A stretch of 64,000 nt of DNA. Origin: Oscillospiraceae bacterium. Its GTDB lineage: Bacteria > Bacillota > Clostridia > Oscillospirales > Ruminococcaceae. The translations under genes and the position numbers were made by a program. Positions within the stretch are counted from its first letter, which is position 1. Every line of letters begins with the position of its first letter. This document shows, piece by piece, positions 9,012 to 17,079 of the stretch. The stretch spans positions 62,001 to 126,000 of the forward strand of contig JAKSPL010000001.1 of assembly GCA_024404815.1 (NCBI GenBank), written 5' to 3'. The notes under the pieces were generated by a model that worked only from the letters and a program-made list of their open reading frames with translations, was not told the origin of the DNA and did not search any database.

Positions 9012-9040
9012 AGTATATCATCTGTATACAGAAAAGTCAA
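9012..9040 (-). promoter_or_regulatory. Promoter of the papain-like peptidase gene
   Basis: TTGACT, a 17-bp spacer and TATACT, 43 bp before the start codon. Confidence 0.75.
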
Positions 9041-9057
9041 GCTGCACGGCACAAAGC

Positions 9058-9112
9058 GAAAACTGCCGCATCAGCGAAATCATTGCTTTGATTCGCCGCT
9101 GCGGCAGTTTTC
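9058..9112 (-). terminator. Terminator after the first giant dockerin gene
   Basis: A long hairpin with a perfect 13-bp outer stem (GAAAACTGCCGCA) and a second stem inside. It separates the giant dockerin gene from the peptidase gene. Confidence 0.7.
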
Positions 9113-9153
9113 ATGAATATGAGGAACAACAAAATGAAAAGAGCGTTTGGAAA

Positions 9154-12100
9154 TTATTTACCTGCCTGCTGAAAAATCTGCTGCTTCATCATGGTCAGGT
9201 CAATGACATTTACGGTATCATCCTGATTGAAGTCAGCCGCTTTCCATGTTTCTTCACTGACTTCTGTTTCGCCTGTCAGAATATCGGTCAGGGATTTGGC
9301 ATCTTCTGTACTCAACTTTCCATCGCCGTCCAGATCGCCGACCGTCGGCGTGGGCGGTGCGGCATGGATCTCATCGCCGATGGTAAAATGCATTTTGATC
9401 TCACCCTCGTAGTAGCCGATGCCCGTAATGGTGACAGTAGCCACTCCGCGCTCGGTGTTATCTTCATAGGTGAGCAAGTAGTCAACGTCCTTCTGGAGAA
9501 CACGTCCCTTGGATGTCCGGACATCGACCAGCGGTTCTACGGCATAGCCGGAATAATCGACTTTTCCTGTGGACGCAAGCTTTGCATTCTTGAAGCTTGC
9601 CTCATAGTTCGAAAGGTCGATCAGCGGAATGTTATAGAATCCGCCGTTGCCGCCGCTGTAATTCTGCGCCTTCGCATGGATCGCAAAGTCAATCTTTTCC
9701 ATACGCAGTTGATTCTCATCCCAGAGGAACATTCCCTTGATATAGTAGTCATCATCTGCGATCACATAGTTTTGTTTGTCGCGGAGTTCCAGCTTCGGAC
9801 GGATGTAATCGTACAGGTCAGTCTCGGGATCTTCGGGGTCGAGCGAACTCGGAATATACGAAAGGGTGGCTCGATACATATCCTGCTGTGTAATGGTAAA
9901 CGGAATTGTATAAATGCCCTTGAAACGCGAATTCGGATTGTCCTTGTACGGGAAAATGACAACATATCCCGTACCTGCGTTAATATTGCGGATATACGAA
10001 TAATCATAATCCTGCATCGCAGTCAGCTCGGTTACTTCGCCTGTCTGCGGATCTTTCAAAGAAAATGTAAAGTCAGGGAAATGGCGGTCGTGGTCATACT
10101 CAAATGTATCCTCGGAAAGTGTTGTAACTGCTTGGGAACCATCCAGCGTTTCGAACGGTTCGTAGGGCGTTTCCTCGGTGTAGCCGCTGTAATAGCATTT
10201 CCATGTAACAGAACCGTCCTGCTCCTCGTCAGGGAATGTGATGTCACTTACGATATAGTCATGGTATGCGGTAAAGGTGAATGACTGCGAATCGCTTGGA
10301 TTATATTTCGGATAGATGACCATGGTGAATGTGAGAGAATCTCCCTCAAAATCGCCGATCTTAAAGACGGTACAGTCATTGTAATAGAACTCATCGGTCT
10401 CTTTTACGTATTCCGCACCCTCAGTAATCTCAATACAGAACTGGCTGTCTTCTTCGCTCAGAGTGGTCGGACGCACGGTCTGGGGATCTATGGTGAGGTA
10501 AGAACCCGGATGCAGCTCCTGACCGTGATATGAAGACCATCTAGAACCAAGCGCCCCGACACCCCCTAAAGTTGCACCGAAGCTCATAAGAGTCGGTACC
10601 GGATAATAGAACGTGGGGACGGTATGCTCGACAACCTTGCCGCACTTCGAACAGGTTTCGTAGGTTTTCCCGTTTGCATCAGGATGATCGGTCAGGGTAT
10701 AATCGTGCGCACCCATGTATACAGTCTGATCGGTTTGCTTTGGATCGCTTACATCAATCGAATAGAAAGTGACGAATTCATTGTTCCAGGTATACCAGTA
10801 TACTTTTCCGCCACTGTATACAGGTTCACAGTCGGACAGTTCGCCTTCCATCGTATAGACTTCACTTGCAGCCGCGCCTGTGGCATCAAGAATCACATAG
10901 GAAAGGGTGTTTTCATGCTGCCAGAGAAGGAGAAAACGGTCGTCACCGATCGGTGTGATATGCGGACAATGTACGGATTCTTCACCGACTGCATAGTCCG
11001 TCAGCTGATAGGTCACGATATTTTCTTCTGTTGCGCCGTCCTTTGGAACCGCTGCGATCATGACGTTTCGGGTGTCCTGATAGAATTTCTTATCGGGGCA
11101 GAGATACGGACAGCCGCAGATGCAGGTTCCGTCTGCACTTTTGCGCCATTCATCCTGATTGATGGAATTGAATGCCGCGATGTAGTGGGTACTGCTCTGG
11201 ACAAATCCACCGACGGAAACACCCGTATAGTTCATGTACTTGTTATAATTCTTCGAACCTCTGGCAACGTCAGGAATATTTTCATCGAGCGGCGCGATCT
11301 TGTACAGCTCGCAAAGGTCGCAGAGGTCGCCCAAAATAGGCTGGATCTCTGTGAATGATCCTGTGGTATAGTCGGACTTGTAGGACATCATGACAAGAGA
11401 ACGCGGAAGATAATCGCCGTGGTCAAGGGATACGATTTTGTTCCCGTCGAGCAGTACAAACTGATTAAACGAATGGCTGACATAACCGAAGCTTCTGTGG
11501 CTCACATCATAGAGCGAATCTGTGATCTTCATGGTTTCCATATCCAGCTCGATGGTGACATTCGCCTGATGTCCCTGCGTATTGCTGCCGTCGAACATTT
11601 CGTGGCAGGTGCGGACAATGAGATATTTGCCATCATCTGCACAGCGGGCTGTACCTGCGTTGAACGGTTTGGCAGTATTCGCACCGCAAAGCTGGTCATG
11701 TCCGACCAGTTTCCAGTCGGTCGTGTATTTTGCAATATCAAAGACAGGCTTATCATCTTCCTCGTCAACATTATCCTGCCCTGTCACGAGATAGTAGTAA
11801 CCGTCAGAAGCCTGATAAAAGCAACCGAACAGCGGCAATTCCAGTTCCACAAATTTGCGGCTGACAAGGTCAAACGATGCAGTGTAGTATTCGATCAGGA
11901 TGCTGCCGCTGAATTCCAGATCATCCGCCTGTACTTTCATCCAGCTGCCGTCTGCAAGCGGTACGAGCGCAGAATTTGTCGGCTGTGCGGCGTTCAGATC
12001 GTATTCGGTGTTGTAGTCCTGTCTGCCGATGTTCGTACCATTGTAGTAGGTACAGTGCAGACAGTCTTCTCCGTCCTCAGCACGAATCATCTGACCGTGC

Positions 12101-12165
12101 TGCATACCGATGCAGTTTCCGGTCAGTACCGCTGCCAGCAATGCAGCAATCAGCTTGTGTTTCAT
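9154..12165 (-). CDS. Giant secreted dockerin protein, paralogue A
   Basis: A 1003-residue protein. The start MKHKLIAALLAAVL follows a GGAGGG site, with signal peptide ~1-28. Residues ~35-480 are repetitive beta-rich sequence (for example YYLVTGQDNVDEEDDKPVFD) that could form a propeller. A small Cys-pair element (ETCSKCGKVVEHTVP) follows. After it come Ig/MBG-like modules, the last with the typical pattern VDYLLTYEDNTERGVATVTI and GIGYYEGEI. The C-terminal ~60 residues are a dockerin (GDLDGDGKLSTEDA, ADFNQDDTVNVIDL). It is clearly paralogous to the protein at 23373-26312 over its full length. It is probably cell-surface or cellulosome associated. No enzymatic motif is recognisable. Confidence 0.85.
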   Translation of the reverse strand: MKHKLIAALLAAVLTGNCIGMQHGQMIRAEDGEDCLHCTYYNGTNIGRQDYNTEYDLNAAQPTNSALVPLADGSWMKVQADDLEFSGSILIEYYTASFDLVSRKFVELELPLFGCFYQASDGYYYLVTGQDNVDEEDDKPVFDIAKYTTDWKLVGHDQLCGANTAKPFNAGTARCADDGKYLIVRTCHEMFDGSNTQGHQANVTIELDMETMKITDSLYDVSHRSFGYVSHSFNQFVLLDGNKIVSLDHGDYLPRSLVMMSYKSDYTTGSFTEIQPILGDLCDLCELYKIAPLDENIPDVARGSKNYNKYMNYTGVSVGGFVQSSTHYIAAFNSINQDEWRKSADGTCICGCPYLCPDKKFYQDTRNVMIAAVPKDGATEENIVTYQLTDYAVGEESVHCPHITPIGDDRFLLLWQHENTLSYVILDATGAAASEVYTMEGELSDCEPVYSGGKVYWYTWNNEFVTFYSIDVSDPKQTDQTVYMGAHDYTLTDHPDANGKTYETCSKCGKVVEHTVPTFYYPVPTLMSFGATLGGVGALGSRWSSYHGQELHPGSYLTIDPQTVRPTTLSEEDSQFCIEITEGAEYVKETDEFYYNDCTVFKIGDFEGDSLTFTMVIYPKYNPSDSQSFTFTAYHDYIVSDITFPDEEQDGSVTWKCYYSGYTEETPYEPFETLDGSQAVTTLSEDTFEYDHDRHFPDFTFSLKDPQTGEVTELTAMQDYDYSYIRNINAGTGYVVIFPYKDNPNSRFKGIYTIPFTITQQDMYRATLSYIPSSLDPEDPETDLYDYIRPKLELRDKQNYVIADDDYYIKGMFLWDENQLRMEKIDFAIHAKAQNYSGGNGGFYNIPLIDLSNYEASFKNAKLASTGKVDYSGYAVEPLVDVRTSKGRVLQKDVDYLLTYEDNTERGVATVTITGIGYYEGEIKMHFTIGDEIHAAPPTPTVGDLDGDGKLSTEDAKSLTDILTGETEVSEETWKAADFNQDDTVNVIDLTMMKQQIFQQAGK

Positions 12166-12235
12166 ACAATCCCTCCGATTATGTTTTATTTGTTTTTCTT
12201 TTTCAAAACGGCAAAATGCAGCTTTCACCATATGT

Positions 12236-12264
12236 AGTATAGCATATGTTTCATCAGTTAGCAA
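12236..12264 (-). promoter_or_regulatory. Promoter of giant dockerin gene A
   Basis: TTGCTA, a 17-bp spacer and TATACT. The -35 box is weak and a repeat array starts 8 bp upstream of it. This geometry suggests activator dependence. The promoter of the paralogue at 26385-26413 is nearly identical. Confidence 0.7.
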
Positions 12265-12272
12265 TAGTTTTT

Positions 12273-12389
12273 GACAAGAGGTACAGATTCAGGCACAACA
12301 GGTACAGATTCGCGGCTAAGATGCCATATACGGCGACAAGATGCCAAGCATTTGTGACAAGATGTACAAATATGATACTGAAATACCAT
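12273..12389 (-). promoter_or_regulatory. Direct-repeat operator array with 21-bp period, copy A
   Basis: Six direct repeats of about 12 bp, read on the minus strand toward the gene, with rough consensus TGKMCATCTTGTC. Examples are TGTACCTCTTGTC, TGTACCTGTTGTG, TGGCATCTTGTCG and TGTACATCTTGTC; the distal unit is degenerate. Centre-to-centre distances are 21, 21, 20, 21 and 21 bp, two helical turns, so bound proteins would line one face of the DNA. The proximal unit ends 8 bp from the weak -35 box. Copy B has the same unit order and the same spacings. The binding protein is unknown. Confidence 0.7.
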
Positions 12390-12406
12390 GAAGCACTCAA
12401 AACATA

Positions 12407-12444
12407 TAAAAAATCCGTGACGCATACGCATCACGGATTTTTTT
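12407..12444. terminator. Terminator between the orphan surface protein gene and array A
   Basis: The inverted repeat AAATCCGTGA/TCACGGATTT is flanked by A and T runs and is active-looking on both strands. It ends the minus-strand gene at 12471. Confidence 0.8.
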
Positions 12445-12470
12445 AAGATGATTGCACGGACTGAATTCTG

Positions 12471-14954
12471 TCAGGCGGCAGGCTTTTCGTCCTTTTTCTT
12501 CTTTTTCTTTGCTGCGAACAATGCTGCTGCAATGCCGCCGATCACCAGTACACCGCCGCCGCAAATTGCAGCGATCGTTCCATTTGTCATGACAGTACCT
12601 GTCAGATTTGCATTCTTGTCCTGCGTAAAGAACAGGTAAATACCCTGCTTGCCGTCGCTGGTTGTACCCTCATAGACATAATGTTCATCAATCAGGTTGA
12701 CAGGGTTTGCATAGGAGAACATTGTCAGGGACTTCGCTCCAAGCGGCACTTTGCTGTCGCCGTACTGCACGATGAAATCTGTGGTGATCGGATTTCCTGC
12801 GGACAGATCCTTTGTTGTATAAAGTGCCACCCACTCTTTGCCGATGTCACCATTCAAATCGCCGTAGTCCTTTAACAGCTCCACTTCGTTATCAGCAGGC
12901 TTCATGCCCATTTCCTGACGATTGCACCTGACGACCTCATAGAGCGTAAAGTTTCGGACATCGGTTTCGTTTTTGTCGGCGCGTTCTGCAATAAAGTGCG
13001 GTATCTCAGTCAGATCGGTGTTGTAGTATTCGATCAGATCAATCACAAAAGATACAACCGCCCAGATTGCCAGCACCGCACAGACAAAGTTAAAGGCAAT
13101 GCTCAGGAGCTTTGCTGTGCTGAGTGTCGAAACCGTATTTTGATCTACGGTAAAAGATTCTTCTTTTACAAGAACTTCACCGTTCGCTTTTTGGACACTC
13201 GCTTTCGTTTTTTGATAAGCTACATAGGAAGAAGAAAGCTCTTCGTCTTGGGCAATCTTATCCAGTCCAAATCTTCTCAGGTCTGATGCCGCATTATCTT
13301 CAGTCAGCCAAGTGGTTTGAGAAAAACCGTCATCAAAATATGAACTTTTCGCCCTCCAATATTTTTCCAGATAACTCTTTTTCATATCTGAAAGGTGATA
13401 CTTTTCCAATAAACTCTTGTACTGGTTACTGAATCCATCTATCGCATCTTGCGTTGCTGACACACTTTTATAGCTGATAGTTTTGACCTTCATCTGTGCA
13501 GCAGCAGTCTTTTCTGCCATTACAGCGTTATAGTCTGATGCAACAATCGCCGCGATTCCAAATACTGCCGCGCCTGCAAGTTCTACACAAACATACGGCG
13601 AAACCTTGTCATAGAAATATTCTGTATAGTAGATATCAGAGGAAGCCTGTTCCTGCTGTGCCCGTTCTGTCAGCGCGACACCGCCCTCAAACAACGCCTG
13701 ATTGACACCCTCATACATGGATTGTTCTTCGGAGCGCAGCGACTTGGTATCCTCATATGCGCTCATCGTGTCGGAATCAGCGTCCAGCGCACACCACAAA
13801 AGCTGCATCACACTCAGATAATCCAGCGCGGCAAGCTGTCCGTCACTCAACGATGCGATGATCGGATACAACATCATTCTGTCCTCTGCGGAGTTCTCAT
13901 AGTCTGCACTCTCATCCATCAGGACATCGTAAAGTGTACCGTCATCATAGGAAAAGCCGCAGGTATTTTCGTAAGCCGCCGCCGCATTCATCCATGACAT
14001 ACAATCCTCATCAGGATGCGCCTCAAAATAGGCTGCGATCGTTTCCGGTTCGTCATTCAGCTTTAACTCGCCTGCTTCGTACTCCGAAACGATCTCACGG
14101 AAATCAGACAGTTTTTCTGCAAGAACCTGCGCTTTTTCATCGTAGTTCTTTGTCAGCATCTGATAGATCTCCGAGGTGGTTTTCTTTTTGTTGGAGATTT
14201 CATACGAATCGTACAGTCCGTCAAAGCCGCCGAGTTCTTCCAGACGTTCCATCCATGTATCATCGCCGCAGTCTGCTGCCAGCGCCAGATACTGTTCCAT
14301 CAGTTTCAGCGAAGCGCTGTTTCCGCGCAGCAGCATCTCTACCAGATCTGCGTGCTGTTTCTTTTCATCTTCTGCCAGTTTCTCATATTCTGCATCGGAC
14401 ATTTCCTGCTTGACGGGATTCAACAGCAAATCACCCAAAAGCTGGTCGGTACTCAGCAGATTACCGCTCGTATCTTTCAGATCATCGCGGAACATATTCA
14501 GCAGGTCATGTGTTGCGATCGCACGGGGATTATTTTTCTGATAGTTTTCGCGGTATTCCTGCACCGTGACAAGAAATCCCTTCACGAAATTCTGAATATT
14601 GGTCTTCTGCTGTTCCAGAACTTCTTCGTACTTATCGAAGCTGTAATCGCCTTTCATGTTCATCGTTTTCATGTCGGTGATGGCTTCGCTCGCATCATTG
14701 GTGGTACGGTAGCCCATATAAACGGCACGCGCTTTGTCAAACACAGAATCTGCGTTTTCGTTGAGGTTCTTGTCCACGACCTCGTAGCCGTTGTCGGTCA
14801 GCCATTTTTTCGCTTCTTCTTCGGTATTGCCGTAGCTGAGGATCACATCGCTGACGTACTTTTGTTTTGTTGCCGCAAATGCCTGCAGCGGATTTTGAAA
14901 CGTCAGCACTACGCCCAGTACCGCAGATATCATTCTGAGTCCTAATTTTCTCAT
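12471..14954 (-). CDS. Orphan exported membrane-anchored protein (unrecognised)
   Basis: An 827-residue protein beginning MRKLGLRMISAVLGVV after an AGAGG site, with a signal peptide to about residue 28. The first ~440 residues are helical, charged and predicted extracellular. A hydrophobic stretch (VELAGAAVFGIAAIVA) lies near 490 and a stronger one (FNFVCAVLAIWAVVSFVIDL) near 640. The C-terminus is a clear anchor (GGGVLVIGGIAAALFAA) followed by six lysines, which fixes the tail in the cytoplasm. I recognise no family. It has its own promoter and terminators on both sides, so it is probably monocistronic. Its neighbours are the YhgE-like and MMPL genes, but no functional tie is shown. Confidence 0.75.
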   Translation of the reverse strand: MRKLGLRMISAVLGVVLTFQNPLQAFAATKQKYVSDVILSYGNTEEEAKKWLTDNGYEVVDKNLNENADSVFDKARAVYMGYRTTNDASEAITDMKTMNMKGDYSFDKYEEVLEQQKTNIQNFVKGFLVTVQEYRENYQKNNPRAIATHDLLNMFRDDLKDTSGNLLSTDQLLGDLLLNPVKQEMSDAEYEKLAEDEKKQHADLVEMLLRGNSASLKLMEQYLALAADCGDDTWMERLEELGGFDGLYDSYEISNKKKTTSEIYQMLTKNYDEKAQVLAEKLSDFREIVSEYEAGELKLNDEPETIAAYFEAHPDEDCMSWMNAAAAYENTCGFSYDDGTLYDVLMDESADYENSAEDRMMLYPIIASLSDGQLAALDYLSVMQLLWCALDADSDTMSAYEDTKSLRSEEQSMYEGVNQALFEGGVALTERAQQEQASSDIYYTEYFYDKVSPYVCVELAGAAVFGIAAIVASDYNAVMAEKTAAAQMKVKTISYKSVSATQDAIDGFSNQYKSLLEKYHLSDMKKSYLEKYWRAKSSYFDDGFSQTTWLTEDNAASDLRRFGLDKIAQDEELSSSYVAYQKTKASVQKANGEVLVKEESFTVDQNTVSTLSTAKLLSIAFNFVCAVLAIWAVVSFVIDLIEYYNTDLTEIPHFIAERADKNETDVRNFTLYEVVRCNRQEMGMKPADNEVELLKDYGDLNGDIGKEWVALYTTKDLSAGNPITTDFIVQYGDSKVPLGAKSLTMFSYANPVNLIDEHYVYEGTTSDGKQGIYLFFTQDKNANLTGTVMTNGTIAAICGGGVLVIGGIAAALFAAKKKKKKDEKPAA

Positions 14955-15027
14955 TTTCAAACCTCTCTTTTTCACTGTTTCTGATGGATGGGGCAATCGC
15001 TGTTTCAATCTGAGATTCCCTTTATAT

Positions 15028-15056
15028 ATTCTACCATATTACGCTGATTCTGTCAA
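15028..15056 (-). promoter_or_regulatory. Promoter of the orphan membrane protein gene
   Basis: TTGACA, a 17-bp spacer and TAGAAT, about 75 bp before the start. Confidence 0.75.
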
Positions 15057-15071
15057 TCCCCAAGCGGCTGC

Positions 15072-15107
15072 AAAAAACAGCACCGCACAAATGCTGTACG
15101 ATGCTGC
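15072..15107 (-). terminator. Terminator of the MMPL/YhgE-like operon
   Basis: The stem CAGCATCG/CGGTGCTG (one G-U pair) is followed by six T residues on the minus strand, just past the YhgE-like stop. Confidence 0.7.
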
Positions 15108-15115
15108 CTTTTGCA

Positions 15116-17077
15116 TTATTTGAATAAGTTCTTTAATTTCTGCCAGAACGACAGCTTTTCCTTTTCCGCAGGTTTCTCTGCTTCAACAATCGGCTTCACA
15201 ACGGAATCCGTCTTGATGACAAACTGCACACTCGACACTTTTGTATTCTTGTCGGACACAAACGATACATCTGCAACATCTCTGCCCATCAACTCGTCAA
15301 GCATGGATTCTATTTCCGTATTGATCTTCTCGTCAATGCCGTTGGTTTCATCGCGCAGTTTTCCTGTTCCGTCCGCAAGTTCTTTCGAACCGTCTGACAG
15401 TTCTGCCGTTCCGTCATACAGCGCAGATGCGCCCTTTTTCAGTTCATCCGCGCCCGATTTCAATTCCTTGCTGCCGCTTGTCAGGGCAGACGCACCGCTT
15501 GTCAGCGACTGATAGCCCGATACGATCTGTGCGACACCGTCTGTATACTGATGAATGCCGTTGTCGAGTCCTGAATACTGTCCTGCCAACTCATTGATAC
15601 CGTCAGACAGCGAAGAAAGCTTAACAAGCATTCCTGAGATCGTATCTACAAGCGTCTGCATTCCTGCGTGGAATTCGTCATAACTGCTGTCAAGCTGTGC
15701 AATGCCGCCGTACAACTGCTCTGCTCCGCTGTTCAGCTTCCCGAAATATGCCTGTGTGCCCTGTATCAGACCACTGTTGCCTGTCAGAAGCTGAATCGCC
15801 GTTTGGGAGAGTTCGATCTGGGATTGCAGCTGTGCTTTTTCCGCAGAGCCGTCCGGAAGTGCCTGCGCCGCAGCAGTCAGAGCTGTGATCTGCTGTCGGA
15901 ACGCCTGAATCGCCGCAGAATTTCCGTTTTGCATTGCAGGAATATCCATGCCATTCTGTGACATGGTATCCTGATATGCAGAGTATGCTGTTCCCTGACG
16001 GAGAGATTCTGCACCGTTTTTCAGACTGCTGATACCGCTTTTTATCTGTCCCGATGCGTCCATGAGCGTCCGCAGTTTTTCGGTATCTGTCGAAACAGAA
16101 TTGAGCGCCTCCTGAATCGTATTCAGGGCATCGCGCACTTTTGCCGAACCGCCGTTGAGCATTTCGTTCTTTTCATACAGCGCATTCAGTCCGTCCTGTA
16201 CCTTCTTAACGCCATTTTCCAGTTCAGCAACACCGCTGTTCAGCGAATTCGCTCCGCTTGCCAGCTTCTGCGAACCGTCTTTCAGGTCTTTTGTCCCGTT
16301 TTTGAGCGTACCTGTACCGTCGGAAAGTGATTTTGCACCGTCATCCAGCGTTCCGATCCCGTCTGTCAGTTCCTGAATCCTGTCAGAGAATGATGACGTA
16401 TCCACATTCATATTGAGGTTGAGCTTCACACCGTTGACAGCTGCTCCCGTCATTTCAAAATCTGTGACATCCGCACATATCGTTGTATGGATGCCCTTGT
16501 TCGGTAAAATCGTATAGGTCAGCTGTTTTTTGGAGCCGACATTTGCAATCGTTGCATCCGGAGATGTGATGTTTTTGCACTTTTTCGTATCCAGCGTGAA
16601 ATCCGCCTGCAATGCACAGCCCTCATAAAAGTCCGAGGTGCAGTTCGGATTCTTTGCAACATCGAACATGATTTTCAGCTTTCCGTTTTTGCCTGCGATC
16701 TCCTCCGCGGACATCTCTTTTTCATCCAGATAGTACGTGATCGAAATATCCCACGGAATCTCCGCATCAGGAAGCGTACCCTGCACATAGACCTTTTCTT
16801 CATCTGTGGTGAATGAATAACCGTCTGCGGTTTCTTTCAGCGTGTCCATTGTATTCAGCACTTTCAGATCCGTATAGCTGCCGAAATCCACATGACTGCC
16901 GCTGCCGAAAATATTGACTGCATATACATTTTTGACTGTGCCTGCCGCATCCGCCATCACGTAAATGACTTCTTCCTTTTGGGAATCCGTATCCTGTGCA
17001 GATACATTCAGCGGAAGTGCGCTGTATGTCAGAAGCAATGCCATTGCAGCCGCCGTATATTTCTTCATCCGATTCAT
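15116..17077 (-). CDS. YhgE/Pip-like secreted protein with Gly-Leu heptad repeats
   Basis: A 653-residue protein with a signal peptide (MALLLTYSALPLNVSA). Residues ~35-215 are beta-rich. From ~215 to ~620 the sequence is a run of short heptad-like repeats of the type LSDGTGTLKNGTKDLKDGSQ, typical of the YhgE/Pip and XXXLXXG families, which form long coiled helices. YhgE proteins usually have C-terminal membrane helices, and none is evident here. ATG at 17083 would overlap the upstream stop but lies only 2 nt from the AAGGAG site. ATG at 17077 has normal spacing and is preferred. It is co-transcribed with the MMPL pump gene and is probably an accessory stalk or adaptor. Confidence 0.82.
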   Translation of the reverse strand: MNRMKKYTAAAMALLLTYSALPLNVSAQDTDSQKEEVIYVMADAAGTVKNVYAVNIFGSGSHVDFGSYTDLKVLNTMDTLKETADGYSFTTDEEKVYVQGTLPDAEIPWDISITYYLDEKEMSAEEIAGKNGKLKIMFDVAKNPNCTSDFYEGCALQADFTLDTKKCKNITSPDATIANVGSKKQLTYTILPNKGIHTTICADVTDFEMTGAAVNGVKLNLNMNVDTSSFSDRIQELTDGIGTLDDGAKSLSDGTGTLKNGTKDLKDGSQKLASGANSLNSGVAELENGVKKVQDGLNALYEKNEMLNGGSAKVRDALNTIQEALNSVSTDTEKLRTLMDASGQIKSGISSLKNGAESLRQGTAYSAYQDTMSQNGMDIPAMQNGNSAAIQAFRQQITALTAAAQALPDGSAEKAQLQSQIELSQTAIQLLTGNSGLIQGTQAYFGKLNSGAEQLYGGIAQLDSSYDEFHAGMQTLVDTISGMLVKLSSLSDGINELAGQYSGLDNGIHQYTDGVAQIVSGYQSLTSGASALTSGSKELKSGADELKKGASALYDGTAELSDGSKELADGTGKLRDETNGIDEKINTEIESMLDELMGRDVADVSFVSDKNTKVSSVQFVIKTDSVVKPIVEAEKPAEKEKLSFWQKLKNLFK

Positions 17078-17079
17078 AT

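Noticed and set aside
9088..10284. Long plus-strand open frame of ~398 codons
   Set aside because: It lies antisense to the dockerin protein at 9154-12165, has no domain, and is explained by that gene's codon bias.
12273..12389. CRISPR array
   Set aside because: Repeats are only ~12 bp with 8-9 bp between them, identical in order at two loci, and next to promoters; no cas gene is present.
12273..12389. LytTR (AgrA-type) binding sites
   Set aside because: Spacing fits, but the units (about CATCTTGTC) do not match the usual ACAGTTAAG or ACCGTTNRT patterns well enough to name the family.
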